Assembly: GCA_903952145.1 (NCBI GenBank)
Contig: CAJBES010000096.1
Coordinates: 22,095-86,094 of the forward strand
Direction: 5' to 3'
DNA: 64,000 nt
Source: an uncultured Opitutaceae bacterium
GTDB taxonomy: Bacteria > Verrucomicrobiota > Verrucomicrobiia > Opitutales > Opitutaceae
Shown: positions 18,167 through 30,610 of the stretch, in pieces
Layout of the letters: each line of letters starts with the position of its first letter
Position numbering within the stretch: position 1 is the stretch's first letter
Notes under the pieces: generated by a model
Database searches by the model: none
What the model was told of the DNA's origin: nothing
What the model saw: the letters and a program-made list of their open reading frames with translations, nothing else
Program-made: the position numbers and the translations under genes

Positions 18167-18703
18167 TCAACCGCTTTCGGCCTCCCGGGCCAGCAACCAG
18201 AGCAGATCGGCGAGCCGGTTTACAAAACGGTGCAGCGTGGGCCGAATGCTGCGGCCGTGGGCGGGGAGGGCGACGAGACGGCGCTCGGCGCGGCGGGCGG
18301 TGACGCGCGCGATTTCCAAGGCGGCGGCCCGGGCATTGGCCCCGGGCGTGGCCCAACCGTCGAACTTCAGGCTCTTGGCCTCAAGCGCGGCGATGGCATC
18401 GTCGATCCGGGCGGTATCAGCGTCTGTGAGTTTGGCAAACTTGGAGGCCGCATAGCGCGCGGCGTCGGCCTCGGCGCAGGCCAGCTCGCCCATCAGCGCG
18501 ATGAGATTTTGCTGCAGGGCGCCGATCAGAGTCAGGATCGAAATATCGGCCGGACCGAAATGCGGCCGCACGGCACCGAGGGCGACGTTGAGTTCGTCAA
18601 AGGTGCCCACGGCCTCGATCTGCGGGTGGTCCTTGGGCACGCGCTGGCCGTAGAGCAGTCCCGTGGTGCCGCCGTCGCCAGTGCGGGTCGCGATGGAGCT
18701 CAT
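18167..18703 (-). CDS. Cob(I)yrinic acid a,c-diamide adenosyltransferase, PduO type
   Basis: Enzyme that adenosylates cob(I)alamin with ATP to make adenosylcobalamin. The 178-residue protein begins SSIATRTGDGGTTGLLYG, the ATP-binding N-terminal motif of PduO-type enzymes, continues with VGTFDELNVALGAV, and ends with RRAERRLVAL and NRLADLLWLLAR, the two conserved C-terminal helices. I use the ATG at 18703 because it matches the family start and gives a 4-base overlap (ATGA) with the stop of def upstream. It presumably serves a B12-dependent enzyme elsewhere; none is in this window. Confidence 0.92.
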   Translation of the reverse strand: MSSIATRTGDGGTTGLLYGQRVPKDHPQIEAVGTFDELNVALGAVRPHFGPADISILTLIGALQQNLIALMGELACAEADAARYAASKFAKLTDADTARIDDAIAALEAKSLKFDGWATPGANARAAALEIARVTARRAERRLVALPAHGRSIRPTLHRFVNRLADLLWLLAREAESG

Positions 18704-19272
18704 GGGGCCTTGGTCTTTTCGCGGGTGCATTGCGCCAGTTCCTTAACGGCCTGGTCCACGGAGGTGCGGACTTTTTTCCCCATGCGGTCGATGAAGAGAG
18801 TGCCCTTCAGGTGGTCAAACTCGTGCTGGATGCAGCGCGCCAGCAGGCCGTCGCACGCCAACACATGCGGGATGCCGCATTCGTCCTGGAACTTCACCGT
18901 GATGGCGTCGGGGCGGATGATATCGCCGCGGATACCGGGGAAGGAGAGACAGCCTTCTTCGAAAATATATTCATCGGTGTCCGGTCGCACCGTGAGCACC
19001 GGGTTGATGAGCGTCAGGGGCATGAAGAGCTCAAGCGGGGGTTTGGCCCCGTCGAGTTCCCAGATGAAATCCATTTCAGCGGCGCGCAGGTCCACCACGA
19101 AGAGTTGCAGGGCGCGGCCGACTTGCTGGGCGGCGAGGCCGATGCCGTGCGCCGCCTGCATGGTGGCGATCATGTTGGCGGCGAACTGGGTGAGCCCGGC
19201 GTCGAAGGCGGTGATTTTTGCGCCTTTCTTGCGCAAAATCGGGTCGTTGTAGTGAACAATCGGCAGGGACAT
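18700..19272 (-). CDS. def: Peptide deformylase
   Basis: Removes the formyl group from the N-terminal methionine of new proteins. The 190-residue sequence has all three family motifs: motif 1 GIGLAAQQVG (43-52), motif 2 EEGCLSFPG with metal ligand Cys108, and motif 3 QHEFDHLKG with His150, Glu151 and His154. The metal is normally iron. The gene is followed with overlap by the cobalamin adenosyltransferase gene, an unusual partner, and is divergent from the membrane protein at 19338 with 65 bases between. Confidence 0.96.
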   Translation of the reverse strand: MSLPIVHYNDPILRKKGAKITAFDAGLTQFAANMIATMQAAHGIGLAAQQVGRALQLFVVDLRAAEMDFIWELDGAKPPLELFMPLTLINPVLTVRPDTDEYIFEEGCLSFPGIRGDIIRPDAITVKFQDECGIPHVLACDGLLARCIQHEFDHLKGTLFIDRMGKKVRTSVDQAVKELAQCTREKTKAP

Positions 19273-19337
19273 CGGTCGGTAAGGCAGGCAAACGTGGATT
19301 TGCCTCCGCGCGTCCGCAATTCAATATTCCTATTTCA

Positions 19338-20996
19338 ATGAGCGCCGCCTCCCGTCCCCGCCGTGCCCGTCGCGCCCTGCTAAGTGCAGGGGCGGGGCTG
19401 TTGCTGGCGGCAGCGGCCTGGATGCTGCCGGTGAATATGAATTCGGTGCCGCCGGCGCTGCTGGGTGCGGCCGGTGCCGGCACCCCATCGGTGACGGAAC
19501 TCGGCCGGCAATTGGTGGCGGCGGAAAAGATCGGCCCAGCGGAGCTTGTGCTGACGGCGGCGCAGACGATCGGAGCGCCCGGGGCCTCCGCGCTGGCCGC
19601 AGACGTGGCCGCGCTGGCGGCGCAACAGGCGGAGCTGGTGGCGTGGGGCGGCTGGGATCCCTTCCTCGACCCGCTGTTCAAGCTGCGTGACCGCACAACC
19701 CCGGCGGTGAGTACGCCCGTGCTGACCTTTCTGCTGCCTGAGCAGGCCCGCAGTGTGTTGCGCGGTTACTTGGAAAACTCGCGCTCGTTCGGCGTGCAGG
19801 CGCTGCTGAAGACCCGGCCGCTTACCGCGACCGGCCGCTTCGTGCCGGCGCTGCAGCCGGGCGGCCAGCCGCTCGATGCGGTCATACTGCTCACGGCCCT
19901 GCTCTACCAGGGGGAGCATCTTTCAGCCGCGCTGCAACGCGAACTGCGCGCACTGGCGGAGACGGCGGTGGCCAACCGCCAGCTCGGGGAGCTTGAGCCG
20001 TTTTTCATGGACCTGCTTTCGCTGGGCCGGCGCTTGAATTGGGTGCAACTCAGTGAGTTGCTGCGTCGCACCCAGGACGCGAAGACCGTGGGCGAATTTG
20101 CCCACCTTGCGCGCGTCGCGCCGGACCAGCTCGCCCTGATCTATACGGCGGCGCTGGCCTCGGATTCGGCCGATCGCGTCGCGGCCTACCTCATCCAATA
20201 CGGCACCACCGGCCTCGGGGACCTGCGGCTGGCGCTGACGCACGGGCAGGGCGCGGTGCGGCTGCTCTTGCTGCGGCAGGTGCCGGTCAACCGCGAGGCG
20301 GGTCCGACCATCGGGGGCACCGCGACGCTCGCATTGTTGCACCCGCAGGCAACCCTCTGGCTGAAATACCTCGCCTACCTGCTGGGCGCCTACCTGGTTT
20401 TCCGCGGCCTCGACCGTTGGCTCATCCCGCCGGCCGAGCGCGTTGCGCTGGCCCTGCCGCGGGCCAAGAGCGGCGTGCTGGCCTGCCTCTTCGCCGCCCT
20501 GCTGGTGCTCGCCACCGAGCCCTTCCTGCTGAAGGCCGCGCCCCCCTCCGAATTCAAGGCCCGGCTCGTGCTGCCGGTGCTGGTGAACACCGCCGAATCT
20601 CCAACTCCCGCAACCAACCAGACTCCTCCCCACATGGACACTTCCACCATCCTCTCCATCGGCTTCTTTGCCGCGCTCCAGATCGCGATGTATCTCATCT
20701 GCCTCGCCAAGATCCGCGAGGTCGCCCTCCAACCCGTGCCACCCCTCGTGAAACTCAAGCTCATGGAGAACGAGGAGAACCTCTTCGATGGCGGGCTCTA
20801 TGTAGGCATCGGCGGCACGGCCGCCGCGCTGGTGATGCAGGTGCTCGGCTTTATCGAGCCCAACCTGCTCGCGGCGTATTCCTCCAACCTCTTTGGCATC
20901 ACCTGCGTCGCGCTGGTGAAGATCCGCCACGTGCGTCCCTACAAGTGCCGGCTGATCCTCGACAGTCTGGCCGAGTCCGAACCCGCCACCCGATGA
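19338..20996 (+). CDS. Large membrane protein of unknown function
   Basis: Protein of 552 residues that I do not recognise. Residues about 10-30 (RALLSAGAGLLLAAAAWM) are a signal anchor. Residues 50-330 are a soluble, alanine/leucine-rich helical domain. From about 341 come membrane segments: YLAYLLGAYLVFRG, GVLACLFAALLVLATEPFLL, SIGFFAALQIAMYLICL and, near 490-530, two more (GIGGTAAALVMQVLGF and SSNLFGITCVALV). An internal ATG at 20634 could start a separate 120-residue membrane protein, since the stretch before it (ESPTPATNQTPP) looks like a linker. The stop overlaps the next gene's ATG by 4 bases, so the two act together. Confidence 0.65.
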   Translation: MSAASRPRRARRALLSAGAGLLLAAAAWMLPVNMNSVPPALLGAAGAGTPSVTELGRQLVAAEKIGPAELVLTAAQTIGAPGASALAADVAALAAQQAELVAWGGWDPFLDPLFKLRDRTTPAVSTPVLTFLLPEQARSVLRGYLENSRSFGVQALLKTRPLTATGRFVPALQPGGQPLDAVILLTALLYQGEHLSAALQRELRALAETAVANRQLGELEPFFMDLLSLGRRLNWVQLSELLRRTQDAKTVGEFAHLARVAPDQLALIYTAALASDSADRVAAYLIQYGTTGLGDLRLALTHGQGAVRLLLLRQVPVNREAGPTIGGTATLALLHPQATLWLKYLAYLLGAYLVFRGLDRWLIPPAERVALALPRAKSGVLACLFAALLVLATEPFLLKAAPPSEFKARLVLPVLVNTAESPTPATNQTPPHMDTSTILSIGFFAALQIAMYLICLAKIREVALQPVPPLVKLKLMENEENLFDGGLYVGIGGTAAALVMQVLGFIEPNLLAAYSSNLFGITCVALVKIRHVRPYKCRLILDSLAESEPATR

Positions 20997-22384
20997 ACAA
21001 GACGCTTCTGCTCATCATCTGTGATTTTCTGCTGCTCAACCTGCTCGCTTTGACCCGGTGGGAAATCGCGGAGCCGGCGTCCGGGAAACAACCGCCGGTG
21101 CCCAAGCTGGCGGCCAATGCCACCACCAAGGACCAGGATCTGGTCGCGGTGATGCAGGCCGCTTTGACGGACGAGCGCGGCACGCGCGACTCGCTGGCGG
21201 AGAAACTCACCACCACTGAATCCACGCTGGCCGAGCGGGAGCAGAATCTCGCGCAATTACAGACGGATAAAACCCGGCTGGCGACAACGCTGACCGATAC
21301 ACGGCGCGCGGCCGAGGTGCTCACCCGGCAGGTCACCGCCGCCACGCAGGACGCGACGATGACCAAGGAGCAACTCGTGCGCCTGCAACGCGAGCTGGAC
21401 GAAAAACGCGCCGAGGCGCAGCGCCAGGCCGGGGCCATCGCCAGCCTGGAGCAGCAGCAGGGCGAGGCCCGCCAGAAGATCGAGGGCCTGTCCGTGGCGG
21501 TGAAGGTGGCGGAGCAGGAAAAGGTCATGCTCAAGGAGACTGCCGAGGTCTTCCGGCTGCAGGCCGCCGCGGAGCGGGCCGAGCGCGAGAAAGTGCAGGC
21601 CACGACGGTGCAACTGGCGCAGGGCGTCGGCGATCTCGCGGAACAATCCGGGGCGCTCACGCGGGAGATCCGCGACCACCGGCCGGTCAACGCCAATGTG
21701 CTGTTCAACGATTTCCTCCACAACCGGGTCAGCACGGCTTTCACGGCCCACCGCAAATCCTTTCTCGGTCCGATCACGCGCACGAAGGAGGCGCGCACCG
21801 TGTTCATCACCGACGGGGCGCAGATCTATGCCCTCCTGCACATCGATGACACCCCATTCTCCCTGCACGAAAACGGTGCGGATTGGGAGAAGCTGACGGC
21901 GGAGTTCTCGCGGCCGCCCAACTACCGCACGGCGGCGGAGCGGCTGGACTTTCTCGCGCTCGACCCGCGCGTGGTGGTGCTGCCAGTGAGTGCCGAGCAG
22001 GCGGCGGCCCTGGGGGTCAAGGTCTACCAGACCGCGCTGGAGCCGTTCAAATTTTCCGAGGCGGTGCTCATCAGCGGCGGTGGCACCGGCTACGGCTCGG
22101 TGACCTTCAAGCTTGATGCCGCGCAGCCCGGCTATGTGAGCGTGGACAACCGGCTCGTGACGCGGCTGTTTGGCGAATTTGCGCCGTCGCGCGGCGATCT
22201 GGTTTTCAGCAAAACCGGTGAGTTGCTCGGCATCATGGTCAGCAGCGGCTACTGCGTGATCGTGAACAACGTGCTCCCGACGAAAAGCCTCCGCACGGGT
22301 GATGACGTGAAAGCCCAGCAAACCGGCCAAATCCTCGACGAGCTCGCCGCGCGCTACCGCAGCCTGCCCTTCAAGGTGCAGTGA
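20993..22384 (+). CDS. Coiled-coil protein with a trypsin-like C-terminal domain
   Basis: Protein of 463 residues. MNKTLLLIICDFLLLNLLALT is a membrane anchor or signal peptide. Residues about 45-220 are a long coiled coil of K/E/Q-rich heptads. The C-terminal 220 residues look like a beta-rich, serine-protease-like fold: RTVFITDGAQIYALLHID in the first half and SRGDLVFSKTGELLGIMVS where proteases have GDSGGP...G.VVGI. The catalytic serine motif is absent, so any protease activity is doubtful. The start at 20993 overlaps the TGA of the preceding membrane gene (ATGA), and an upstream in-frame extension would run through that gene. I cannot assign a function; a surface sensor or scaffold is possible. 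Confidence 0.65.
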   Translation: MNKTLLLIICDFLLLNLLALTRWEIAEPASGKQPPVPKLAANATTKDQDLVAVMQAALTDERGTRDSLAEKLTTTESTLAEREQNLAQLQTDKTRLATTLTDTRRAAEVLTRQVTAATQDATMTKEQLVRLQRELDEKRAEAQRQAGAIASLEQQQGEARQKIEGLSVAVKVAEQEKVMLKETAEVFRLQAAAERAEREKVQATTVQLAQGVGDLAEQSGALTREIRDHRPVNANVLFNDFLHNRVSTAFTAHRKSFLGPITRTKEARTVFITDGAQIYALLHIDDTPFSLHENGADWEKLTAEFSRPPNYRTAAERLDFLALDPRVVVLPVSAEQAAALGVKVYQTALEPFKFSEAVLISGGGTGYGSVTFKLDAAQPGYVSVDNRLVTRLFGEFAPSRGDLVFSKTGELLGIMVSSGYCVIVNNVLPTKSLRTGDDVKAQQTGQILDELAARYRSLPFKVQ

Positions 22385-22466
22385 GCGGCGGACTGCGCGG
22401 TGCGGCCCGGCCCCGAGGTCCGGGATTGTCATCGGAGGCGGGACGTCGGAAGGTGGCGGCTAATCC

Positions 22467-23663
22467 ATGGCAGCGCGGAAACCTAACATCTTGTGGATCG
22501 TGACCACGCAGTGGCGGGCGCAGGCGTGCGGCTATGCGGGGGATGCGAATGCACGCACGCCGGCACTGGATGAACTGGCGGCGCAGAGTGTGAACCATGC
22601 GCAGGCGGTGACGCCGCATCCCTTCGGTCCCTTCGCGCGGGCGGCGATGCTCACCGGGGTGCCCTCGCCACAGAACGGGGTGTGCGACTATTTCGATCCG
22701 TTGCCGGACGGGGCGCGCACGATCGCGCATGAGCTGGAGGGGCGCGGCTATGCGACGGCGTTTTTCGGCAAGTGGCATCTGGCGCGCCGCGATCCGGCGG
22801 CGCCACCGGTCGGAGAGGCTCACGCGCGCATGATCGTGCCCCCCGCGGCCCGCGGCGGATTTGGTTTATGGGAGGGATTCGAGGGCGGGTTTTTGCTGAA
22901 CGACCCGTGGCTGCAGGGCACGCGCCTGTCGGAACCGGTGGCGGTGCGCGGCTACCAAAGCGACGTGCTCTGCGAACGCGCGGCGGGGTGGATGGCGGAT
23001 GCGGGCAACCGGCAACCGGAGCACTGGTTTTGCATGGTGAGCCTGGAGGCGCCACATCCGCCCTATGACGCACCGGCGGCGGGCGTGGCGCGGCGGGCGG
23101 TGGAGCTGGCGGCCAATGTGCCGGTCGCGGCCACCGGGCAGGCGCGGCGTGAACTGGCGGGTTATTATGCGCACATCGCGGCGACAGACCGCGCCATCGG
23201 GCGGCTCGTGGCGCAAGCGGACGGTGACACCATCGTCGTCTTCACCAGCGTGCACGGCGACATGCACGGTGCGCACGGGCTTTTCCGCAAGGGCTGGCCG
23301 CATGAGGAAAGTGTGCGTGTGCCGTTGCTGGTGCGTCACCCCCGGGAGCTGCCGCGGCGGGACGATGCGCCGGTTTCACTGCTCGACTTGCAGGCAATGA
23401 CGCTGGCGTGGGCGGAAGGAAACCTCTGGCGTTGCGCACGGGCGGCGGCAGCGATTTCGATGCCGAGTGTGGTGCGGTGGCCGCACCAGTGCGACCGCGT
23501 GTGGCATGGCTGGCGCACACCAGGGCGCAAGCTCGTGCTGGGCGATGACGGCGCGACCTGGCTGTTTTTCGATCTGGAGGCGGATCCGCTGGAGAGGCAC
23601 AATCTGGCGACGGATCCGGCGAGGGCGGGGGAGTTGGCAACGCTGAGGCGCAGGCTGGGCTGA
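22467..23663 (+). CDS. Sulfatase-family protein lacking catalytic residues
   Basis: Protein of 398 residues with the sulfatase/alkaline-phosphatase fold: KPNILWIVTTQWRAQACGYA at the start, GYATAFFGKWHLA, FCMVSLEAPHPPYD, and the C-terminal VFTSVHGDMHGAHGLFRKGW followed by PHEESVRVPLLVRHP. In active sulfatases the CxPSR motif supplies the formylglycine; here the aligned segment is GPFARAAMLTG with Gly54 in place of Cys. The usual metal aspartates in TDQ and SDHG are Thr (VTTQ) and Val (SVHG). So three active-site residues are gone while the fold motifs remain. No signal peptide is seen. It may bind rather than cleave sulfated or phosphorylated ligands. It follows the two-gene membrane operon by 82 bases. 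Confidence 0.85.
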   Translation: MAARKPNILWIVTTQWRAQACGYAGDANARTPALDELAAQSVNHAQAVTPHPFGPFARAAMLTGVPSPQNGVCDYFDPLPDGARTIAHELEGRGYATAFFGKWHLARRDPAAPPVGEAHARMIVPPAARGGFGLWEGFEGGFLLNDPWLQGTRLSEPVAVRGYQSDVLCERAAGWMADAGNRQPEHWFCMVSLEAPHPPYDAPAAGVARRAVELAANVPVAATGQARRELAGYYAHIAATDRAIGRLVAQADGDTIVVFTSVHGDMHGAHGLFRKGWPHEESVRVPLLVRHPRELPRRDDAPVSLLDLQAMTLAWAEGNLWRCARAAAAISMPSVVRWPHQCDRVWHGWRTPGRKLVLGDDGATWLFFDLEADPLERHNLATDPARAGELATLRRRLG

Positions 23664-23785
23664 ATCACGCACAAGCCCGCTCCTCCAAAATCGGTCCGCG
23701 GGACTGCATCCTGAAGGACACCAAGCGGCCTTCGGAAAGGCGGACCTGCCACACGCTTACTTCCTCCGGCCGCAGAAAATTGCGC

Positions 23786-27739
<3,954 letters not shown>

Positions 27740-27820
27740 TAAGGTATTTACCCTAGAAATGAGGAGTTTTTGGCGCGGAGCAATCTTGTTTCCGGGAAAG
27801 AGTTGCGCTCTGGAAAGAGG

Positions 27821-30592
27821 TCACGGTGCGGTGAAGGGCGGAGTGGCTAGGAGGTTGGGCGCAACCGGCTGGTCTTTGGCGGGGGGAGTAAAAATGGAAC
27901 GGAGGAAATTCGTCGGGCCGATGACGAAGGTCCACTCGGGCTTGTTGAGTTGCCCGGTGAGTTTCACCTCGAGCACGCCCGAGAGCGGGATGAGGACGAG
28001 GCCGACCACGCTTTTGAGAATGAAGGTGCTTTCCAAAAACGGGAAGACGCGCGCGTGGAAATCGAGCTCCTTGCGGGTGAGCAAGTAGGAGCCGCGGGCG
28101 GTGACGGCGGCGTCGGGCCCGGTGAGATTCACATGAGGAAAGACGAGTGAGTCGCGTTCGACCTTGAAGTCGGTCTGCAAGGTGTCGAAACGGAGGGCGG
28201 TGAAATTGAGCAGCTCGGAGAGGAGACCGAGGAGCCGGACCCGACCGAGACCCTGGCCCCTGAGGTCGGCGCGGCCGGTCCCAACGAAACTGCGGGGATC
28301 GGCGGTGTCACCCTCGGCGCTGACATCCAGCGCCATGCGCACCTGGGCGGTGCGCTCGATGTAGGCGCTGTTCGCGGCGGGGGGGGCGCCGCGGCGCAGG
28401 GCGAAGAAAGCCTCCACTGCGGTGGCCGCGTCACGCAGGGAAGCCTCGCGGAGCGACAGCGTGAAACCCAGCCGCCGGCGGTCCTCGGGCCCGGTGAGGC
28501 GGATGCTGCCGGTGACCGTGCCGCCGGCGAAACCGGCCTCAAGCGGCGAGATACGCAGTTCGTCGTCGTCAAGCACGGCGTTGAAGTCGAGATGCTGCAG
28601 GGGGAAATCGTGGAAGGAGAAGGCGCCGGAGCCGCGGCCCTCGATGTGGATCCGGCGGTGCGCGCCCTGCGGGGCGGCGGGGCCGTCGATGCGGCCGCGG
28701 GCCCGCACGCTGGGCGGGGCGGCAAAGACGAAGGGCTGGAGCATCACGCGCACTTCCGGGCTGACCAGACCTGCGGCGGCGGGCAGTTCAAGGGTGGAAT
28801 CAAAATCAAACGTCAGACTCTCCAAGGCGGATCCCACCGGGGCCACGCGCCGCGTGAAATTGCCGCGCGCTGCGCCGCCACCACGGGTCGCAAACGCCTC
28901 GAGCACATCGTAGAAGTGCGGCCGGATGAACAGGCGCGCAATGACGTGGTCGAGCGCGATGCTGTTGATGACGGGCTGCACGCAGTCCGCAAAAACAAAG
29001 ACAGTCGTTTCCGGCCCATGCCCCAACCGCCCGCGGATGTCCACATCCGCCACGGGCGCGGCCTGGGTAAAGTCAAAATGCTCCCAGAACTTCGGCCACC
29101 ACTCGCGGAACCAGCCACTGATAACGGGCGGGTGCAGCCGGCCCGATAGGAGGAAGCGGAATTCGCGCGAAGCAAACACCTGCTCGAAGCTGCCGCGCGC
29201 GAAATTATCGCCGATGAACGCGACGGCCTCGGTGGCGAGGAAACGTCGCCCGTCAAACTCGATGTGACCGGCGAAGGCGTCCATCGGCACATGGTAGGCC
29301 GTGGCATCAGCGCCGGCGATGTAGCCGGCGAGGCGGGCGAATTTCCAGCCGGGGGTGAAGCTGACCTCAAGGTCGAAGCTGGGGGCGGACCTGAAATCGA
29401 TGAACGAGCGGAGGCCAAGCCCGAGCCGCTGGCCGAGCGGCACGAGCAAGCCGGGGGCGAAGCGGCCGGCGGCACGGAAACGGGCGCTCTGCTCCGCGGC
29501 ATTGAACGTGCCTGCCAGCACAAGGGGCTCGCCGAGCACACGCGTGGTGAGCTCGGCCTGGAGCGCGGGGAGCGGGCCGGCGGCTCTCAGTGCGCAGGGG
29601 CCGGTGACGAGGCCGGGGGCGGAAACGCCGGTCGCCGTGACCTCGGCCTGCAGGAAATCAAACCGGCGCAGGTCGGGTTGCAGGCGGCCGCGGATGAGGG
29701 CACGCACACCGGTGGCACCCGACTCCGGGGCAAGCTTCACCGAGCCGGCGGTGACGTGGAGACTGGCGATGCTGGGAGTGTCGCCGAACAACGGCAGGCG
29801 CGTGGCGACGCGCACCCGGGCGGCTTCGAGCGGCAGCGGCGCGACAAGTTTCAGGCTGGCGGCGAGCAGTTCGACCTCGACGAGGGCGCCGTGCGTGGCG
29901 GAGGGAGTGAGCACGAGGTCCACGGTGGGTGCTTCAAGGACGACGAGCCGGTTGGAGAGCTCGATGAAATGGCGGCAGATGGCGGGATAATTGCGCGCCA
30001 GCAGTGCGGGGAGGGACAGCAACTCGCCGCGGTCACGGTGCAGGGGTGTGGTTTGAAAGGCGCCACGCGCCGTGACCTTGAGCGTCGACAGCCGGCCGGC
30101 GAGTTGCGGGAGGGTGAAAACGCGCGGGCCGGGCACAAGCGTGAAGTCGAGATCGTGCAGCAGCGGCTCGCTGCGCCCGGTGGGCGAGAGCATCGCAGGC
30201 ACCTGGAGACTGGCGCCGGACACCTGCAGTTCACGCGGTTCGAACCGGCCCAGCAGGAGCGCCCAGAGATCGAGGGTGATGTAAACCGAATGCGCGGTGA
30301 CCACGGGATCGGTGAAGGCGGGGAGCGTGAGCCGGACCTGTTCGATGAGCACGTGGCCGGCGGGATCGAAGCTGGCGCGGCCGAACTCCACCCGCGCACC
30401 GGAGACTGCGAGCCGCTCCTCAAGACTGCGGAGCACGAAGCCGGGGAGCGCAAGTTCGCGGGAGCTGGCAATGAAGATTTGAAAGGCAAGCAGGATGGCC
30501 AGCGCGAGCCAGAGGGACCACAGGCAGAACGAGGCGAGGCAGGCGGTGCAAAAGCGCGTGCCCTGCCAGCAGAGTTTCAGCCAAGGTTGCAT
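27821..30592 (-). CDS. AsmA-like/DUF3971-type envelope protein
   Basis: Protein of 923 residues with one N-terminal membrane anchor (about 20-42, FCLWSLWLALAILLAFQIFI) and a long beta-rich periplasmic part. The C-terminal AsmA-like region has TGRADLRGQGLGRVRLLGLL, ALRFDTLQTDFKVERDSLV and FHARVFPFLE. Proteins of this type (YhdP, TamB, AsmA) form long hydrophobic grooves that carry phospholipids between membranes. It is the last gene of a minus-strand run of DUF4340, GldG and ABC genes, with only 18 bases to the DUF4340 gene, so it is probably in that operon. Substrate and partners are inferred only. Confidence 0.8.
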   Translation of the reverse strand: MQPWLKLCWQGTRFCTACLASFCLWSLWLALAILLAFQIFIASSRELALPGFVLRSLEERLAVSGARVEFGRASFDPAGHVLIEQVRLTLPAFTDPVVTAHSVYITLDLWALLLGRFEPRELQVSGASLQVPAMLSPTGRSEPLLHDLDFTLVPGPRVFTLPQLAGRLSTLKVTARGAFQTTPLHRDRGELLSLPALLARNYPAICRHFIELSNRLVVLEAPTVDLVLTPSATHGALVEVELLAASLKLVAPLPLEAARVRVATRLPLFGDTPSIASLHVTAGSVKLAPESGATGVRALIRGRLQPDLRRFDFLQAEVTATGVSAPGLVTGPCALRAAGPLPALQAELTTRVLGEPLVLAGTFNAAEQSARFRAAGRFAPGLLVPLGQRLGLGLRSFIDFRSAPSFDLEVSFTPGWKFARLAGYIAGADATAYHVPMDAFAGHIEFDGRRFLATEAVAFIGDNFARGSFEQVFASREFRFLLSGRLHPPVISGWFREWWPKFWEHFDFTQAAPVADVDIRGRLGHGPETTVFVFADCVQPVINSIALDHVIARLFIRPHFYDVLEAFATRGGGAARGNFTRRVAPVGSALESLTFDFDSTLELPAAAGLVSPEVRVMLQPFVFAAPPSVRARGRIDGPAAPQGAHRRIHIEGRGSGAFSFHDFPLQHLDFNAVLDDDELRISPLEAGFAGGTVTGSIRLTGPEDRRRLGFTLSLREASLRDAATAVEAFFALRRGAPPAANSAYIERTAQVRMALDVSAEGDTADPRSFVGTGRADLRGQGLGRVRLLGLLSELLNFTALRFDTLQTDFKVERDSLVFPHVNLTGPDAAVTARGSYLLTRKELDFHARVFPFLESTFILKSVVGLVLIPLSGVLEVKLTGQLNKPEWTFVIGPTNFLRSIFTPPAKDQPVAPNLLATPPFTAP

Positions 30593-30610
30593 GGCGAGGC
30601 CGGCGGCGCG

